Positions 44,613 through 54,683 of a stretch of 64,000 nucleotides of DNA are shown in pieces. Position numbers and translations under genes: made by a program. The notes beneath the pieces were generated by a model. The model saw only the letters and a list, made by a program, of their open reading frames with translations. It was not told where the DNA came from and did no database searches. The number at the start of each line of letters is the position of its first letter. Position 1 is the first letter of the stretch. Where the stretch lies: contig NZ_CP041247.1 in the NCBI RefSeq assembly GCF_006711645.1, positions 3,348,001-3,412,000 on the forward strand. The letters are read 5' to 3'. The DNA comes from Klebsiella electrica. GTDB taxonomy: Bacteria; Pseudomonadota; Gammaproteobacteria; Enterobacterales; Enterobacteriaceae.

Positions 44613-46064
44613 ATGATGACCAACGCAACAGGCGAACGCAATCTGGCGCTGATCCAGGAAGTCCTGGAGGTGTTCCCGGAAACCGCGCGAAAAGAGCGCA
44701 GAAAGCACATGATGGTCAGCGATCCGGAAATGGAGAGCGTCGGCAAGTGCATTATCTCTAACCGCAAATCGCAACCCGGCGTGATGACCGTGCGCGGCTG
44801 CGCCTACGCCGGTTCCAAGGGGGTGGTATTTGGGCCAATCAAGGATATGGCCCACATCTCGCACGGACCGATCGGCTGCGGCCAGTATTCGCGCGCCGGA
44901 CGCCGCAACTACTACACCGGAGTCAGCGGCGTCGATAGCTTCGGCACCCTGAACTTCACCTCTGATTTTCAGGAACGCGATATCGTCTTCGGCGGCGATA
45001 AAAAGCTCAGCAAACTGATTGAAGAGATGGAGCTGCTGTTCCCGCTCACCAAAGGGATCACCATTCAGTCGGAATGCCCGGTGGGGTTGATTGGCGATGA
45101 TATCAGCGCGGTGGCCAACGCCAGCAGCAAAGCGCTGGATAAACCGGTGATCCCGGTACGCTGCGAAGGCTTTCGCGGCGTATCGCAGTCGCTGGGGCAC
45201 CATATCGCCAACGACGTGGTCCGCGACTGGATCCTTAACAATCGCGAAGGACAACCGTTTGAAACCACCCCTTACGATGTGGCAATCATCGGCGACTACA
45301 ATATCGGCGGCGATGCCTGGGCCTCGCGTATTCTGCTTGAAGAGATGGGACTGCGGGTGGTGGCGCAGTGGTCCGGCGACGGCACGCTGGTGGAGATGGA
45401 GAATACCCCCTTCGTCAAGCTGAACCTGGTCCACTGCTACCGTTCGATGAACTATATCGCCCGTCACATGGAGGAGAAACATCAGATTCCGTGGATGGAG
45501 TACAACTTCTTCGGGCCGACCAAAATCGCCGAATCGCTGCGCAAAATCGCCGACCAGTTCGACGATACTATTCGCGCTAACGCCGAAGCGGTGATCGCCA
45601 GGTATGAGGCGCAGATGGCGGCGGTTATCGCCAAATATCGCCCGCGCCTGGAGGGGCGCAAAGTGCTGCTCTATATGGGCGGCCTGCGACCACGCCACGT
45701 CATTGGCGCCTATGAAGATCTCGGCATGGAGATCATCGCCGCCGGGTATGAGTTTGCCCATAACGATGATTACGACCGTACCCTACCGGATCTCAAAGAG
45801 GGGACCCTGCTGTTTGATGACGCCAGCAGCTACGAGCTGGAGGCGTTCGTCAAAGCGCTGAAGCCCGACCTTATCGGCTCCGGCATCAAGGAAAAATATG
45901 TCTTCCAGAAAATGGGCGTACCGTTCCGCCAGATGCACTCGTGGGACTATTCCGGCCCGTATCACGGCTACGATGGTTTCGCCATTTTCGCCCGCGATAT
46001 GGATATGACCCTCAACAACCCGGCGTGGGGCGAACTGACCGCTCCGTGGCTGAAGTCTGCGTGA
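44613..46064 (+). CDS. nifD: Nitrogenase molybdenum-iron protein alpha chain NifD
   Basis: 483 residues from the ATG at 44613, the known start [10 protein letters not shown]; the frame continues upstream only into nifH. P-cluster cysteines are in [17 protein letters not shown] and QSECPVG. The FeMo-cofactor ligands are the Cys in [10 protein letters not shown] and the His in GPYHGYDGF or MHSWDYSG. It forms the alpha2beta2 MoFe protein with NifK. It starts 13 bases after nifH. Confidence 0.98.
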   Translation: MMTNATGERNLALIQEVLEVFPETARKERRKHMMVSDPEMESVGKCIISNRKSQPGVMTVRGCAYAGSKGVVFGPIKDMAHISHGPIGCGQYSRAGRRNYYTGVSGVDSFGTLNFTSDFQERDIVFGGDKKLSKLIEEMELLFPLTKGITIQSECPVGLIGDDISAVANASSKALDKPVIPVRCEGFRGVSQSLGHHIANDVVRDWILNNREGQPFETTPYDVAIIGDYNIGGDAWASRILLEEMGLRVVAQWSGDGTLVEMENTPFVKLNLVHCYRSMNYIARHMEEKHQIPWMEYNFFGPTKIAESLRKIADQFDDTIRANAEAVIARYEAQMAAVIAKYRPRLEGRKVLLYMGGLRPRHVIGAYEDLGMEIIAAGYEFAHNDDYDRTLPDLKEGTLLFDDASSYELEAFVKALKPDLIGSGIKEKYVFQKMGVPFRQMHSWDYSGPYHGYDGFAIFARDMDMTLNNPAWGELTAPWLKSA

Positions 46065-46119
46065 TTGCCCACTCACTGTCCCGTCTGTTCACCGATTTGT
46101 GGCGCGGGAGGAGAACACC

Positions 46120-47682
46120 ATGAGCCAAACGATTGATAAAATTAATAGCTGTTATCCGCTATTCGAACAGGATGAATATCAGGAACTGTTCCGCAATAAG
46201 CGGCAGCTGGAAGAGGCGCACGATGCAGAGCGCGTGCGGGAGGTCTTTGCCTGGACCACCACCGCCGAGTATGAAGCGCTGAATTTTCAGCGCGAGGCGC
46301 TGACCGTTGATCCGGCGAAAGCCTGCCAGCCGCTTGGCGCAGTGCTTTGCTCGCTGGGATTCGCTAACACCCTGCCCTATGTTCACGGCTCCCAGGGGTG
46401 CGTGGCCTACTTTCGCACCTATTTCAACCGCCATTTCAAAGAGCCGATCGCCTGCGTCTCCGACTCGATGACCGAAGACGCGGCGGTCTTCGGCGGCAAC
46501 AACAACATGAACCTGGGCCTGCAGAACGCCAGCGCGCTGTATAAACCGGAGATTATCGCCGTTTCCACCACCTGCATGGCGGAAGTTATCGGCGATGACC
46601 TGCAGGCGTTTATCGCCAATGCCAAAAAAGATGGCTTTGTCGATGGCAGCATCGCCGTGCCGCACGCCCATACACCAAGCTTTATCGGCAGCCACGTCAC
46701 CGGCTGGGACAATATGTTTGAAGGGTTCGCCAGAACCTTTACCGCCGACTATCAGGGGCAGCCGGGCAAACTGCAGAAGCTCAATCTGGTCACCGGCTTT
46801 GAAACCTATCTCGGCAACTTCCGCGTATTAAAGCGGATGATGGAACAGATGGCGGTACCGTGCAGCCTGCTCTCCGATCCGTCAGAGGTTCTCGACACCC
46901 CCGCCGATGGCCATTATCGGATGTATTCCGGCGGCACAACGCAGCAGGAGATGAAAGAGGCTCCCGACGCCATCGATACGCTGCTTCTGCAGCCGTGGCA
47001 GTTACTGAAGAGCAAAAAAGTGGTGCAGGAGATGTGGAACCAGCCCGCCACCGAGGTGGCGGTTCCGCTGGGTCTGGCCGCCACCGATGAGCTGCTGATG
47101 GCCGTCAGTGAGCTCAGCGGCAAGCCAATCGCCGACGCCCTCACGCTTGAGCGCGGCCGGCTGGTTGACATGATGCTCGACTCCCACACCTGGCTGCATG
47201 GTAAGAAATTTGGCCTCTACGGCGACCCGGACTTCGTGATGGGCCTGACCCGCTTCCTGCTGGAGCTGGGCTGTGAGCCGACGGTGATCCTGAGCCATAA
47301 CGCCAACAAGCGCTGGCAAAAAGCGATGAAGAAAATGCTCGATGCCTCGCCGTACGGGCGCGACAGCGAAGTGTTTATCAACTGCGATTTGTGGCACTTC
47401 CGTTCGCTGATGTTCACCCGTCAACCGGACTTTATGATAGGCAACTCCTACGGCAAGTTTATCCAGCGCGATACCCTGGCGAAGGGCAAAGCCTTTGAAG
47501 TACCGCTTATCCGCCTCGGCTTTCCGCTGTTCGACCGCCACCATCTCCACCGCCAGACCACCTGGGGTTATGAAGGGGCGATGAACATTGTGACGACGCT
47601 GGTGAACGCCGTGCTGGAGAAACTGGATAGCGATACCAGCCAGCTGGGTAAAACCGATTACAGCTTCGATCTTGTCCGTTAA
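46120..47682 (+). CDS. nifK: Nitrogenase molybdenum-iron protein beta chain NifK
   Basis: 520 residues from the ATG at 46120 (GGGAGGAGAACACC upstream), matching Klebsiella NifK. P-cluster ligands are in KACQPLGAV, HGSQGCVAYF and TTCMAEVIGDD. It makes the beta subunit of the MoFe protein. The gap to nifD is 55 bases. Confidence 0.98.
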   Translation: MSQTIDKINSCYPLFEQDEYQELFRNKRQLEEAHDAERVREVFAWTTTAEYEALNFQREALTVDPAKACQPLGAVLCSLGFANTLPYVHGSQGCVAYFRTYFNRHFKEPIACVSDSMTEDAAVFGGNNNMNLGLQNASALYKPEIIAVSTTCMAEVIGDDLQAFIANAKKDGFVDGSIAVPHAHTPSFIGSHVTGWDNMFEGFARTFTADYQGQPGKLQKLNLVTGFETYLGNFRVLKRMMEQMAVPCSLLSDPSEVLDTPADGHYRMYSGGTTQQEMKEAPDAIDTLLLQPWQLLKSKKVVQEMWNQPATEVAVPLGLAATDELLMAVSELSGKPIADALTLERGRLVDMMLDSHTWLHGKKFGLYGDPDFVMGLTRFLLELGCEPTVILSHNANKRWQKAMKKMLDASPYGRDSEVFINCDLWHFRSLMFTRQPDFMIGNSYGKFIQRDTLAKGKAFEVPLIRLGFPLFDRHHLHRQTTWGYEGAMNIVTTLVNAVLEKLDSDTSQLGKTDYSFDLVR

Positions 47683-47721
47683 CCATCAGGTGCCCCGCGT
47701 CAAGCGGGGCCAGGAGGGAGT

Positions 47722-47940
47722 ATGCCCATCGTGATTTTCCGTGAGCGCGGCGCGGACCTGTACGCCTATATCGCCAAACAGGATCTGGAAGCGCGAGTGA
47801 TACAGATTGAGCATAACGACACTGAACGCTGGGGCGGCGCGATTTCGCTGGAAGGAGGACGCCGCTACTACGTGAATCCGCAGCCGGGGCGGCCCGTCTT
47901 CCCGATAAGTCTGCGCGCGACGCGCGACACGCTGATATAA
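47722..47940 (+). CDS. nifT: NifT/FixU-family protein
   Basis: 72 residues, starting MPIVIFRERGADLYAYIAKQ, a small beta-rich protein of the NifT/FixU family. It follows nifK by 39 bases with CAGGAGGGAG upstream. Its function is unclear, and family members are dispensable in Klebsiella. It is followed 10 bases later by nifY. Confidence 0.93.
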   Translation: MPIVIFRERGADLYAYIAKQDLEARVIQIEHNDTERWGGAISLEGGRRYYVNPQPGRPVFPISLRATRDTLI

Positions 47941-47950
47941 GGAGCAGGAG

Positions 47951-48613
47951 ATGTCCGACAACGATACCCTTTTCTGGCGTCTGCTGGCGCTGTTTCAGTC
48001 CCTGCCGGACCTGCAGCCGGCGCAAATCTTAGACTGGCTGGCGCAGGAGAGCGGCGAGACCCTGACCCCGGCGCGGCTGGCTACCCTGACGCAGTCCCGA
48101 CTGGCCGCCAGCTTTCCCTCGACAACGGCAGTCATGTCTCCCGCCCGCTGGTCACGGGTGATGGCAAGCCTGCAGGGCATGCTGCCTGACCATTTACGCA
48201 TCATTCGCCCCGCCCAGCGTACGCCGCAGCTACTGGCGGCATTTTGCTCCCAGGATGGCCTGGCGATTAACGGCCATTTTGGCCAGGGGCGGCTGTTTTT
48301 TATCTATGCATTCGATGAGCAAGGCGATTGGCTGTACGATCTGCGGCGCTATCCGTCCGCGCCCCAGTCGCAGGAGGCCAACGAGGTGCGGGCCCGGCTT
48401 ATTGAGGATTGCCAGCTGCTGTTCTGCCAGGAGATCGGCGGGCCCGCCGCCGCCCGGCTGATTCGTCATCGAATCCACCCGATGAAGGCGCAGCCTGGCA
48501 CTCCCATTCAGGCCCAGTGCAAGGCGCTCAGTACGCTGTTGGCCGGGCGTTTGCCGCCGTGGCTGGCGAAGCGGCTTAACAGGGATAACCCTCTGGAGGA
48601 ACGCGTTTTTTAA
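47951..48613 (+). CDS. nifY: NifY, nitrogenase FeMo-co-binding chaperone
   Basis: 220 residues. The C-terminal half (about 95-210) is the NifX/NifB-type cofactor-binding fold (DGLAINGHFGQGRLFFIYAF). It binds cofactor-deficient MoFe protein and helps insert FeMo-co. It is the last gene of nifHDKTY and is followed by a strong terminator. In classical Klebsiella clusters nifE follows closely; here a 6-kb iron-uptake island intervenes. Confidence 0.95.
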   Translation: MSDNDTLFWRLLALFQSLPDLQPAQILDWLAQESGETLTPARLATLTQSRLAASFPSTTAVMSPARWSRVMASLQGMLPDHLRIIRPAQRTPQLLAAFCSQDGLAINGHFGQGRLFFIYAFDEQGDWLYDLRRYPSAPQSQEANEVRARLIEDCQLLFCQEIGGPAAARLIRHRIHPMKAQPGTPIQAQCKALSTLLAGRLPPWLAKRLNRDNPLEERVF

Positions 48614-48632
48614 TCCCTGTTTTGTGCCTGTT

Positions 48633-48658
48633 GCCCGCTGACCCCGCGGGCTTTTTTT
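48633..48658 (+). terminator. Rho-independent terminator of nifHDKTY
   Basis: GCCCGC-TGACCCC-GCGGGC followed by seven Ts, 20 bases after the nifY stop. It lies between nifY and the convergent end of the island ABC gene. Confidence 0.88.
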
Positions 48659-48756
48659 CGCCCCCTTCCCTGGAGGATGGCTTCTGGCCGTGACATCATT
48701 CGCCGCGGGTTAGCGTGATGCCATTGTCTGAGGGCTGGTCTGGCACATACCCGATG

Positions 48757-50421
48757 CTAGTGCCGCGGCGCTAACACCCAATGATGTTCAAAGAGTTCGA
48801 AGACCGCAGGTTGGTGGCTGATGGCCAGTACTATCGTCTCTGGCAGCGCCTGTTGCAACAGCCCGAGCAGGTCAATCGCGGCCGCGTCGTCCAGATGGCT
48901 GGTCGCCTCGTCCAGGCACAAAAGCGCAGGCCGTAATAAAAGGGCCCGGGCCAGCGCCAGACGCTGCTGCTCGCCGCCTGATAATATCCGACTCCAGTCA
49001 TGTGCCTCATCCAGGCGAACGTAGAGTGCTGGCAGACCGACCAGCGTCAACACATGGCGTAGCTGCGGCGTATCCGGCGTTTGCGCCAGCGGGTAGCTCA
49101 GCACGCGACGCAGCGTATCCTGTGGCAAATAGGCTTTCTGCGGCAGGAACAGTATGTCTCCCGCAGGAAGACTCCATTGGCCCGATGCGGCAGGCCATAG
49201 ACCAGTCAGCGTACGCAGCAGCGTGGTCTTGCCGCTCCCGCTGGGGGCCGAGAGTATGGCCCACTCCCCCGGCGAGAGGGAGGCGGTAAAGGGGGGAAAT
49301 AATGCTGAACCATCGCAGTGGCGTACAGTAAGCCTGGAGATGTTCAGGGCATCGCCTGCGCAGGGAATTGCCGGCGATGCCGGTAAACATTGCAGGCTGC
49401 GCTGGAATTCCCACAGCCGCTCAACGGTAGCGGACCAGCGCGCCAACTGGCGATAGGAGTCGATGAACCAGCCAAAGGCGTCCAGCACGTAGCCGAAGGC
49501 GGCCCTGGCCTGCATGATCGCTCCCAGAGAGACCAAACGCGACAAATAAAGCGGCAGAACGGCGAATACCGGGATCATCAGACTAAAGCGGAAGTAGAGC
49601 GTGGTAAAGGTGTCCAGCCGGAACTCCTGTCCCATCAGGCGGCGCCAGTTTCTGGCGATGGCCAGGAAACATTGCTGCATTCGCATTTTCTCGGTCTCTT
49701 CCCCGCGATAGAAAGCGATTGACTCGCCATGTTCCCGTACCCGCAAAAGCGTGGCGCGGTAGTCCGCTTCAGCGCGCTGTTGCGCGACGTTGAGTCCGTG
49801 TAAACGGCGGCCAAACAGATGGGCCAGTACGCTGCTCACTGCCGCATAGCCCAGCGCTATCCACACCAGATAGCCGTGGATAGTCACGGCGTAACCGTTG
49901 CTGATGTGCAGTGTGTGTACGCCGGACAGTTGCCAGAGAATCGCGATGAACGAAAACAGGCGGCCGATATTTTTTACCAGGGAAAGCAATAATTCCAGAC
50001 TCTGCTCAATCAGCAGCTTAATGTCTTCGGTAATACGCTGATCCGGATTATCTGGCTCGCCTGTCATACTGAGCCGATAGTGGGCGCTGCCCATCAGCCA
50101 CATCTGCTCGAAACGCTGCGCCATGTCCCGACGACAACGAATGAGCAACAGCTTTTTCAGCCAGTTGCCGCAGGCGATAGTCAATACGAATAGCATGGTG
50201 TATCCCGCATAGCGCAGCGCTAATGTCGCCACGCTGGCGTGCTGAAAATAATCGGCCAGCGCATCATAAAAATCTTTACTCCAGTTGTTATACAAAACGC
50301 TAATGCCCACAACAGATAGCGTCAGGCCGACGATGGTCAGGAATAAAAGCCAGTGAAGGGCTGCGCTGCGAACAAACCAGAAAGGGGAAATCAGTTGATA
50401 AAAACGTTTAAGTGTCTGCAT
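48757..50421 (-). CDS. YddA/SbmA-family ABC transporter (permease-ATPase fusion)
   Basis: 554 residues. The N-terminal membrane domain has about six segments (residues 1-320) in the SbmA/BacA style, including YRLSMTGEPDNPDQRITEDI. The C-terminal ATPase shows Walker A APSGSGKTT, the signature LSGGEQQRLALARAL and Walker B LLCLDEATS. E. coli YddA is similar in length (561). It follows the TonB receptor by 61 bases, so it is the fourth gene of the fecI-fecR-receptor unit. It probably moves the siderophore, or processes it, at the inner membrane; direction and substrate are unknown. Confidence 0.85.
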   Translation of the reverse strand: MQTLKRFYQLISPFWFVRSAALHWLLFLTIVGLTLSVVGISVLYNNWSKDFYDALADYFQHASVATLALRYAGYTMLFVLTIACGNWLKKLLLIRCRRDMAQRFEQMWLMGSAHYRLSMTGEPDNPDQRITEDIKLLIEQSLELLLSLVKNIGRLFSFIAILWQLSGVHTLHISNGYAVTIHGYLVWIALGYAAVSSVLAHLFGRRLHGLNVAQQRAEADYRATLLRVREHGESIAFYRGEETEKMRMQQCFLAIARNWRRLMGQEFRLDTFTTLYFRFSLMIPVFAVLPLYLSRLVSLGAIMQARAAFGYVLDAFGWFIDSYRQLARWSATVERLWEFQRSLQCLPASPAIPCAGDALNISRLTVRHCDGSALFPPFTASLSPGEWAILSAPSGSGKTTLLRTLTGLWPAASGQWSLPAGDILFLPQKAYLPQDTLRRVLSYPLAQTPDTPQLRHVLTLVGLPALYVRLDEAHDWSRILSGGEQQRLALARALLLRPALLCLDEATSHLDDAAAIDLLGLLQQALPETIVLAISHQPAVFELFEHHWVLAPRH

Positions 50422-50482
50422 CAGGCATCAAACCAGCGGCCTGCCAATGGCAGACCGCATTCCGTCGAGAGAGAACCGGCGA

Positions 50483-52978
50483 TCAAAACGTATATTTCGC
50501 CGTCAGCATAAAGTTGCGCGGATCGCCGTAAAAGTTGTTGGCGCCGAGGTGGCGGTTGATCAGATTGCGGTAATAGACCTTGTCAGTCAGGTTGTTGCCC
50601 ACCAGGTTAAAGCTCAAATTATCGCTATAGCGGTAGTTCACGTTAGCGTTCAGCAGAGTGTACCCACCCTGAGACAGTCCGTAAGCCCGGTTAATGTAGG
50701 TTGCCGTGGCGGTCTGCGCCGTCAGGCCAGCACCGATGGTCCATTGGTTTAACGCGCCAGGCAGCGTGTAGCTGCTGTAAAGCTTGAACATATGCTTCGG
50801 CGTACGCGGACTGAATCCAGCGGCTTTCTGACTTTCTGTCGCCTCAAGATATTTGCTGTTGGTCAGCGTATAGCCTGACTGTATCTGCCAGCCTTCGGCG
50901 AGTTTACCGGCGATTTCCAGTTCCAGGCCCTGACTGCGAACCTTGCCTTCAGCGCTGTAGCAGCCGCTGTCGGAATCGATACATACAGAGCTGTCCGCCT
51001 CGGAAAACGCGCGGTTGGACTGAATGATGCGAAACAGCGCCAGCGAAGTGTTCAGACTGCCATTCAGGAATTCGCCTTTCACCCCTGTTTCATAGTTGAC
51101 GCCGGTGATGGCGGGCAGAATGGTGTTATTGCGGTCCCGTTCGCTTTGCGGCTTGTAGATATCCGTATAGCTGACATACCAGGTGTAGTTGTCGGCGAAA
51201 TCCCACAGCAGGCCAGCGTAGGGCACGAATTTATCGCGCACATGCAGGCGGCTATGCTCGCTGGAGGCGCTATTGCGGTGGTTGTCATAGTAGTAGTCAT
51301 AGCTATAAGCGCTGTAACGGCCACCCAGGATAAGCTTCCAGTCATTCGCCAGCTCCAGGCGTGTCGTGGCGAACAGCCAGCGCTGATATACGTTGTAACG
51401 TTCGTTGTAGCGGCTATTGTAAAGACCGGGATTCGACCAGTCGGGTTCAGCCACGGTGTTCGGCTGCCAGTTGAAGATATCGACCGTGGAGGTATTCGCT
51501 ATCCTGCCAAACTGGTTGTCGAAATTCTCTTTCTGGTAATCCCCGCCGAACACCAGTTCGTGGCTGCGTCCCAGTAACGCGAACGGGCCGCTCATGCTCA
51601 GGTTGTAGCCCCACTGTTCGCCCTTGTTGTCGTAGCGCAGATTATTGTTGAGTCTACCGGTGCCGACGGCCGGATCGACCCCCGTCGTACCGTTGCCCCA
51701 TGCGCTGATGTACCGGCCATCGGAGCGGGAGTGGGTGTAGTTGAGGGCGCTTTTCAGCATCCAGTCGTTGGTAAATATGTGTTCAAACTCGACGAACGGA
51801 TTGATTTTTTCGAAGTTGATGCGGTTCCAGCTGGCCCCCAGATAGGTACTTCGCGGCAGATGCAGACTGCTCTTGTCGCTAGCGAACGGCACGCCATAGA
51901 TATCAGGCACCGAGCGGGTCTTCTGCCAGTTGAGACCCGTCGTCACAACGGTGTCGGGTGTCAGGTCGTAGGCCAGTACGCCATACAGCACATTGCGTTC
52001 GTTGTGAAGATAGTCCACGAAGCTTTGCTTGTTCTGATAAACGCCAACCACGCGGCCGCGCAGGCTGGCATCATCATTTAACGGTCCGGAGATGTCCATT
52101 TCGCCGCGGTAGTTGTCCCAGCTTCCCGCGCTGACGCTGCCGGAACCCTGAAATTGATAGGTGGGCTTCTTACGCACCAGATTAACCGTACCGCCCGGCT
52201 CGCCGCTTCCCTGCGTCAGGCCTGACGCGCCTCGCAGGATCTCCACTCGATCATAAATCGCCATATCGGGCGATTCGCTCGACGCCTGAAAAGAGTTCAT
52301 CACGCTGCTTTGGGTGGAGGTGTTGACGCCATCTTCCTTGATGTTGTCCATCACGAACGCGCGCGATTCGTATTTCACCTGAAAACCATTCTGATTGACG
52401 ACGTTAACCCCGGTAGTCTGCCCCATCGCCTCGTCCAGCGAGGTCATATTCTGGTCGTTCATGCGCTGCCGCGTCATCACGCTCACCGACTGCGGGGTTT
52501 CGCGTGGCGACAGATTCAGCGGCGTGGCGGTACTCATATTGCGCGTGGTGTAGGAGCCGGAGCCTTCAGTGACGCCATTCTGATCGACAGTCGCCAGCAC
52601 CACCATCTCATCACCCTCAGGAACGGCTCCTAACAGGTAGGAGCCGTTGGGCTGGCGCACTGCCTGCAGGCCGCTGCCGGCCAGCAAAATGCCGAACCCC
52701 TCTTCTACGCCATAGTTGCCCGTCAATGCCGCGCCGCTGCCGGTCGCCAGGCTGGCGTCCCCTGCCAGATACACCCCTGACTGGGCGGCAAACTGGCTAA
52801 GCTGCTGGTTCAACGGTCCGGCCGGAATGGCGTAGGCGTGCGATGCAGGACTATTCGCCTGCACCAAACCAGGAGCGACCAGCAGCGGTGTACCACACAG
52901 TAACAACCGGATGGCAACGGCGAGTGAGACGGGGGTTCGGCTTGCGCCGGATAATGAGATTAATGATGTCAGCGACAT
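50483..52978 (-). CDS. TonB-dependent siderophore receptor with signalling domain
   Basis: 831 residues. A signal peptide (to about residue 42) is followed by an STN domain (about 50-105; YAIPAGPLNQQLSQFAAQSG), a TonB-box-like DEMVVLAT, a plug (PRETPQSVSVMTRQRM, DRVEILRGASGL) and a beta-barrel ending KYTF with the terminal Phe. The STN domain marks it as a transducer that signals through FecR to FecI, as in FpvA and FecA. The substrate is probably a ferric siderophore. By eye the GC content is lower than in the nif genes. Confidence 0.9.
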   Translation of the reverse strand: MSLTSLISLSGASRTPVSLAVAIRLLLCGTPLLVAPGLVQANSPASHAYAIPAGPLNQQLSQFAAQSGVYLAGDASLATGSGAALTGNYGVEEGFGILLAGSGLQAVRQPNGSYLLGAVPEGDEMVVLATVDQNGVTEGSGSYTTRNMSTATPLNLSPRETPQSVSVMTRQRMNDQNMTSLDEAMGQTTGVNVVNQNGFQVKYESRAFVMDNIKEDGVNTSTQSSVMNSFQASSESPDMAIYDRVEILRGASGLTQGSGEPGGTVNLVRKKPTYQFQGSGSVSAGSWDNYRGEMDISGPLNDDASLRGRVVGVYQNKQSFVDYLHNERNVLYGVLAYDLTPDTVVTTGLNWQKTRSVPDIYGVPFASDKSSLHLPRSTYLGASWNRINFEKINPFVEFEHIFTNDWMLKSALNYTHSRSDGRYISAWGNGTTGVDPAVGTGRLNNNLRYDNKGEQWGYNLSMSGPFALLGRSHELVFGGDYQKENFDNQFGRIANTSTVDIFNWQPNTVAEPDWSNPGLYNSRYNERYNVYQRWLFATTRLELANDWKLILGGRYSAYSYDYYYDNHRNSASSEHSRLHVRDKFVPYAGLLWDFADNYTWYVSYTDIYKPQSERDRNNTILPAITGVNYETGVKGEFLNGSLNTSLALFRIIQSNRAFSEADSSVCIDSDSGCYSAEGKVRSQGLELEIAGKLAEGWQIQSGYTLTNSKYLEATESQKAAGFSPRTPKHMFKLYSSYTLPGALNQWTIGAGLTAQTATATYINRAYGLSQGGYTLLNANVNYRYSDNLSFNLVGNNLTDKVYYRNLINRHLGANNFYGDPRNFMLTAKYTF

Positions 52979-53077
52979 ACCGATTTACCTTCTACCCAGA
53001 GAGAAAAACAAGGAGGTTTTCTGGTGAATCGAAGGAGAAAGGCAAAAAGGGAACCTGAAAAATAAAAAAATTTGTGT

Positions 53078-54055
53078 TCAGCGCTTTTCCACCGTCACCC
53101 ACCAGGAGAAACGCCGATGGATACGGACAGGAAAAACGCGCGCCAGCATCGCCAGCGACTTGTCGGTATCGGTCAACGGGAAAGCGCCCATCACCCGCAG
53201 ATCGGCAACATCCAGATCGCAGGCCAGATAGCCGCGGCGGTAGCGCGCCAGACGCCTGATGATCTCGCCCAGCGGAACGTTATTCGCTTGCAATATGCCT
53301 TGCGCCCAATCGGCGTCAGGGAACGCATTGGCTAACAGCTCGCCCTTGCCGTCCCGATCAAACCCCAGTTGCTGACCGGCATTCACCCGGCGCAAAACGT
53401 GCCCACGTTGCGCAGAAACTTCCACCGTACCGTTGTAAACCGCCAGATGAGTCAGACCTTCCTGTTGCTCGACACTGAAACGGGTACCCAATGCCTGCAT
53501 CCGGCCCTGAGCGCTTGAGACAAAAAAGGGTCGCGAATCGCGGGCGGTATCGATTAACAGGTCACCTGACAGCAGGATAATTTGCCGACGCCGTTCATCA
53601 TAGCGCACATCAACGGCACTGGCGGTGTTCAGCCAGAGCCGCGTACCATCTTGCAGCGTCAGCTGCTTTATTTCGCCGGTGGTGCTGCGGTAGTCCGCGC
53701 TGGCGGCAAGCAGCGATTCCCGCAGTGGCGTATGGCGGTAAGTTAGCCATGAAAGCAGCGTGCCGGAAGCAAACAACGCGGTCAGTTTCAGTACGCGTCG
53801 CCGTCCCATAACCGTGGAAGGTCGCAGCAGGGTATCGGCGGCGGCGGATGCAAGTCCGCCACTTAGCGGCTGAAAACGCTGGCTGACGGTCTGCACATAG
53901 CGCCAGGCATGGCGGTGTTCTTCGCTGGCCTCCAGCCAGGCGCGCCAGCGCAGATGGATTTCAGCCTGCGGTTCGGCCTCAAGCAGCTGCGCATACCAGT
54001 CTGCGGCTTGCTGCAGCGCCTGATAACCGGGTTTATGGACGAAGGCGTTTGGCAT
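53078..54055 (-). CDS. fecR: FecR-family anti-sigma/transducer protein
   Basis: 325 residues from the ATG at 54055, 7 bases after the fecI stop; an in-frame ATG at 54100 would overlap fecI. The N-terminal cytoplasmic domain (QAADWYAQLLEAE, FRWRAWL-like LRWRAWLEASEEHRHAW) is followed by a single membrane helix (about 87-105). The periplasmic FecR domain contains LQDGTRLWLNTASAVDVRYD and GTRFSV. It passes the receptor signal to the sigma factor. About 100 bases separate it from the receptor gene. Confidence 0.87.
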   Translation of the reverse strand: MPNAFVHKPGYQALQQAADWYAQLLEAEPQAEIHLRWRAWLEASEEHRHAWRYVQTVSQRFQPLSGGLASAAADTLLRPSTVMGRRRVLKLTALFASGTLLSWLTYRHTPLRESLLAASADYRSTTGEIKQLTLQDGTRLWLNTASAVDVRYDERRRQIILLSGDLLIDTARDSRPFFVSSAQGRMQALGTRFSVEQQEGLTHLAVYNGTVEVSAQRGHVLRRVNAGQQLGFDRDGKGELLANAFPDADWAQGILQANNVPLGEIIRRLARYRRGYLACDLDVADLRVMGAFPLTDTDKSLAMLARVFPVRIHRRFSWWVTVEKR

Positions 54056-54062
54056 AGCGGCG

Positions 54063-54617
54063 TTAACGGGGAGCCGCAGAGGGATCATATGCCGTGGCAT
54101 CGCTCAGTTCCGCTTCCAGTAACACGCAGTGGAGCATCGCTTGCGCCATATACTTCTTCACCATTCGTTCGGAAACCTGTAAGGCCAACGCGATTTGTGC
54201 GTAAGTCATCCCCTGGAGCTGCGACATAATAAAAGCGGCGCGCACTTTTTCCGACAGGCTGCGCAGCATGGCGTCAATCTGATACAACGTTTCGAGGATC
54301 AACACTTTATGTTCGGTGGAAATCACGATGGTGCCCGCATGGAGCTGCAATGTGTTAAGCCACGCTTTTTCTAATTCTTTTCGCCGCCACAGATCGACGC
54401 ACATACCGTGCGCCATCACGCTCAAATAGGCCCTCGCGCCTTCGTTGCTGTCAAAACTTCGGGGTTTCAGTAGCAGCTGGATAAAGACATCGTGGGCCAG
54501 ATCGGCGGCATCGCTAAAGTTGCCTAACCGTTTACGCAGAATCCCTCGCAACCAGCTGTGATGATGCAGGTATAATTGATCGATTTCCGATGAAAATGAG
54601 GCATCGATGGCGGACAT
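54063..54617 (-). CDS. fecI: FecI-type ECF sigma factor
   Basis: 184 residues. Region 2 is at about 15-80 (DAADLAHDVFIQLLLKP) and region 4 at about 120-170 (MTYAQIALALQVSERMVKKY). It directs transcription of the receptor operon when iron-siderophore is bound. A Fur-box-like site lies 47 bases upstream. Similar in layout to fecIR, but the target receptor is not FecA. Confidence 0.9.
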   Translation of the reverse strand: MSAIDASFSSEIDQLYLHHHSWLRGILRKRLGNFSDAADLAHDVFIQLLLKPRSFDSNEGARAYLSVMAHGMCVDLWRRKELEKAWLNTLQLHAGTIVISTEHKVLILETLYQIDAMLRSLSEKVRAAFIMSQLQGMTYAQIALALQVSERMVKKYMAQAMLHCVLLEAELSDATAYDPSAAPR

Positions 54618-54663
54618 ATCAGGTTCTCAGGCTTCCACATTGAGTGATTTTTATCACACTTTA

Positions 54664-54683
54664 ATTGAGAACGATTTTCATTT
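54664..54683 (-). promoter_or_regulatory. Fur-box-like site upstream of fecI
   Basis: ATTGAGAACGATTTTCATTT matches the TGAGAAT-ATT-TCA Fur pattern. It implies Fur repression of the sigma factor in iron-rich cells. Confidence 0.72.

Noticed and set aside
48700..48760. TGGCACATACCCGATGCT near the island left end as a sigma-54 promoter
   Set aside because: The GG-GC spacing is 12, not 10, and it overlaps the end of the ABC transporter gene.
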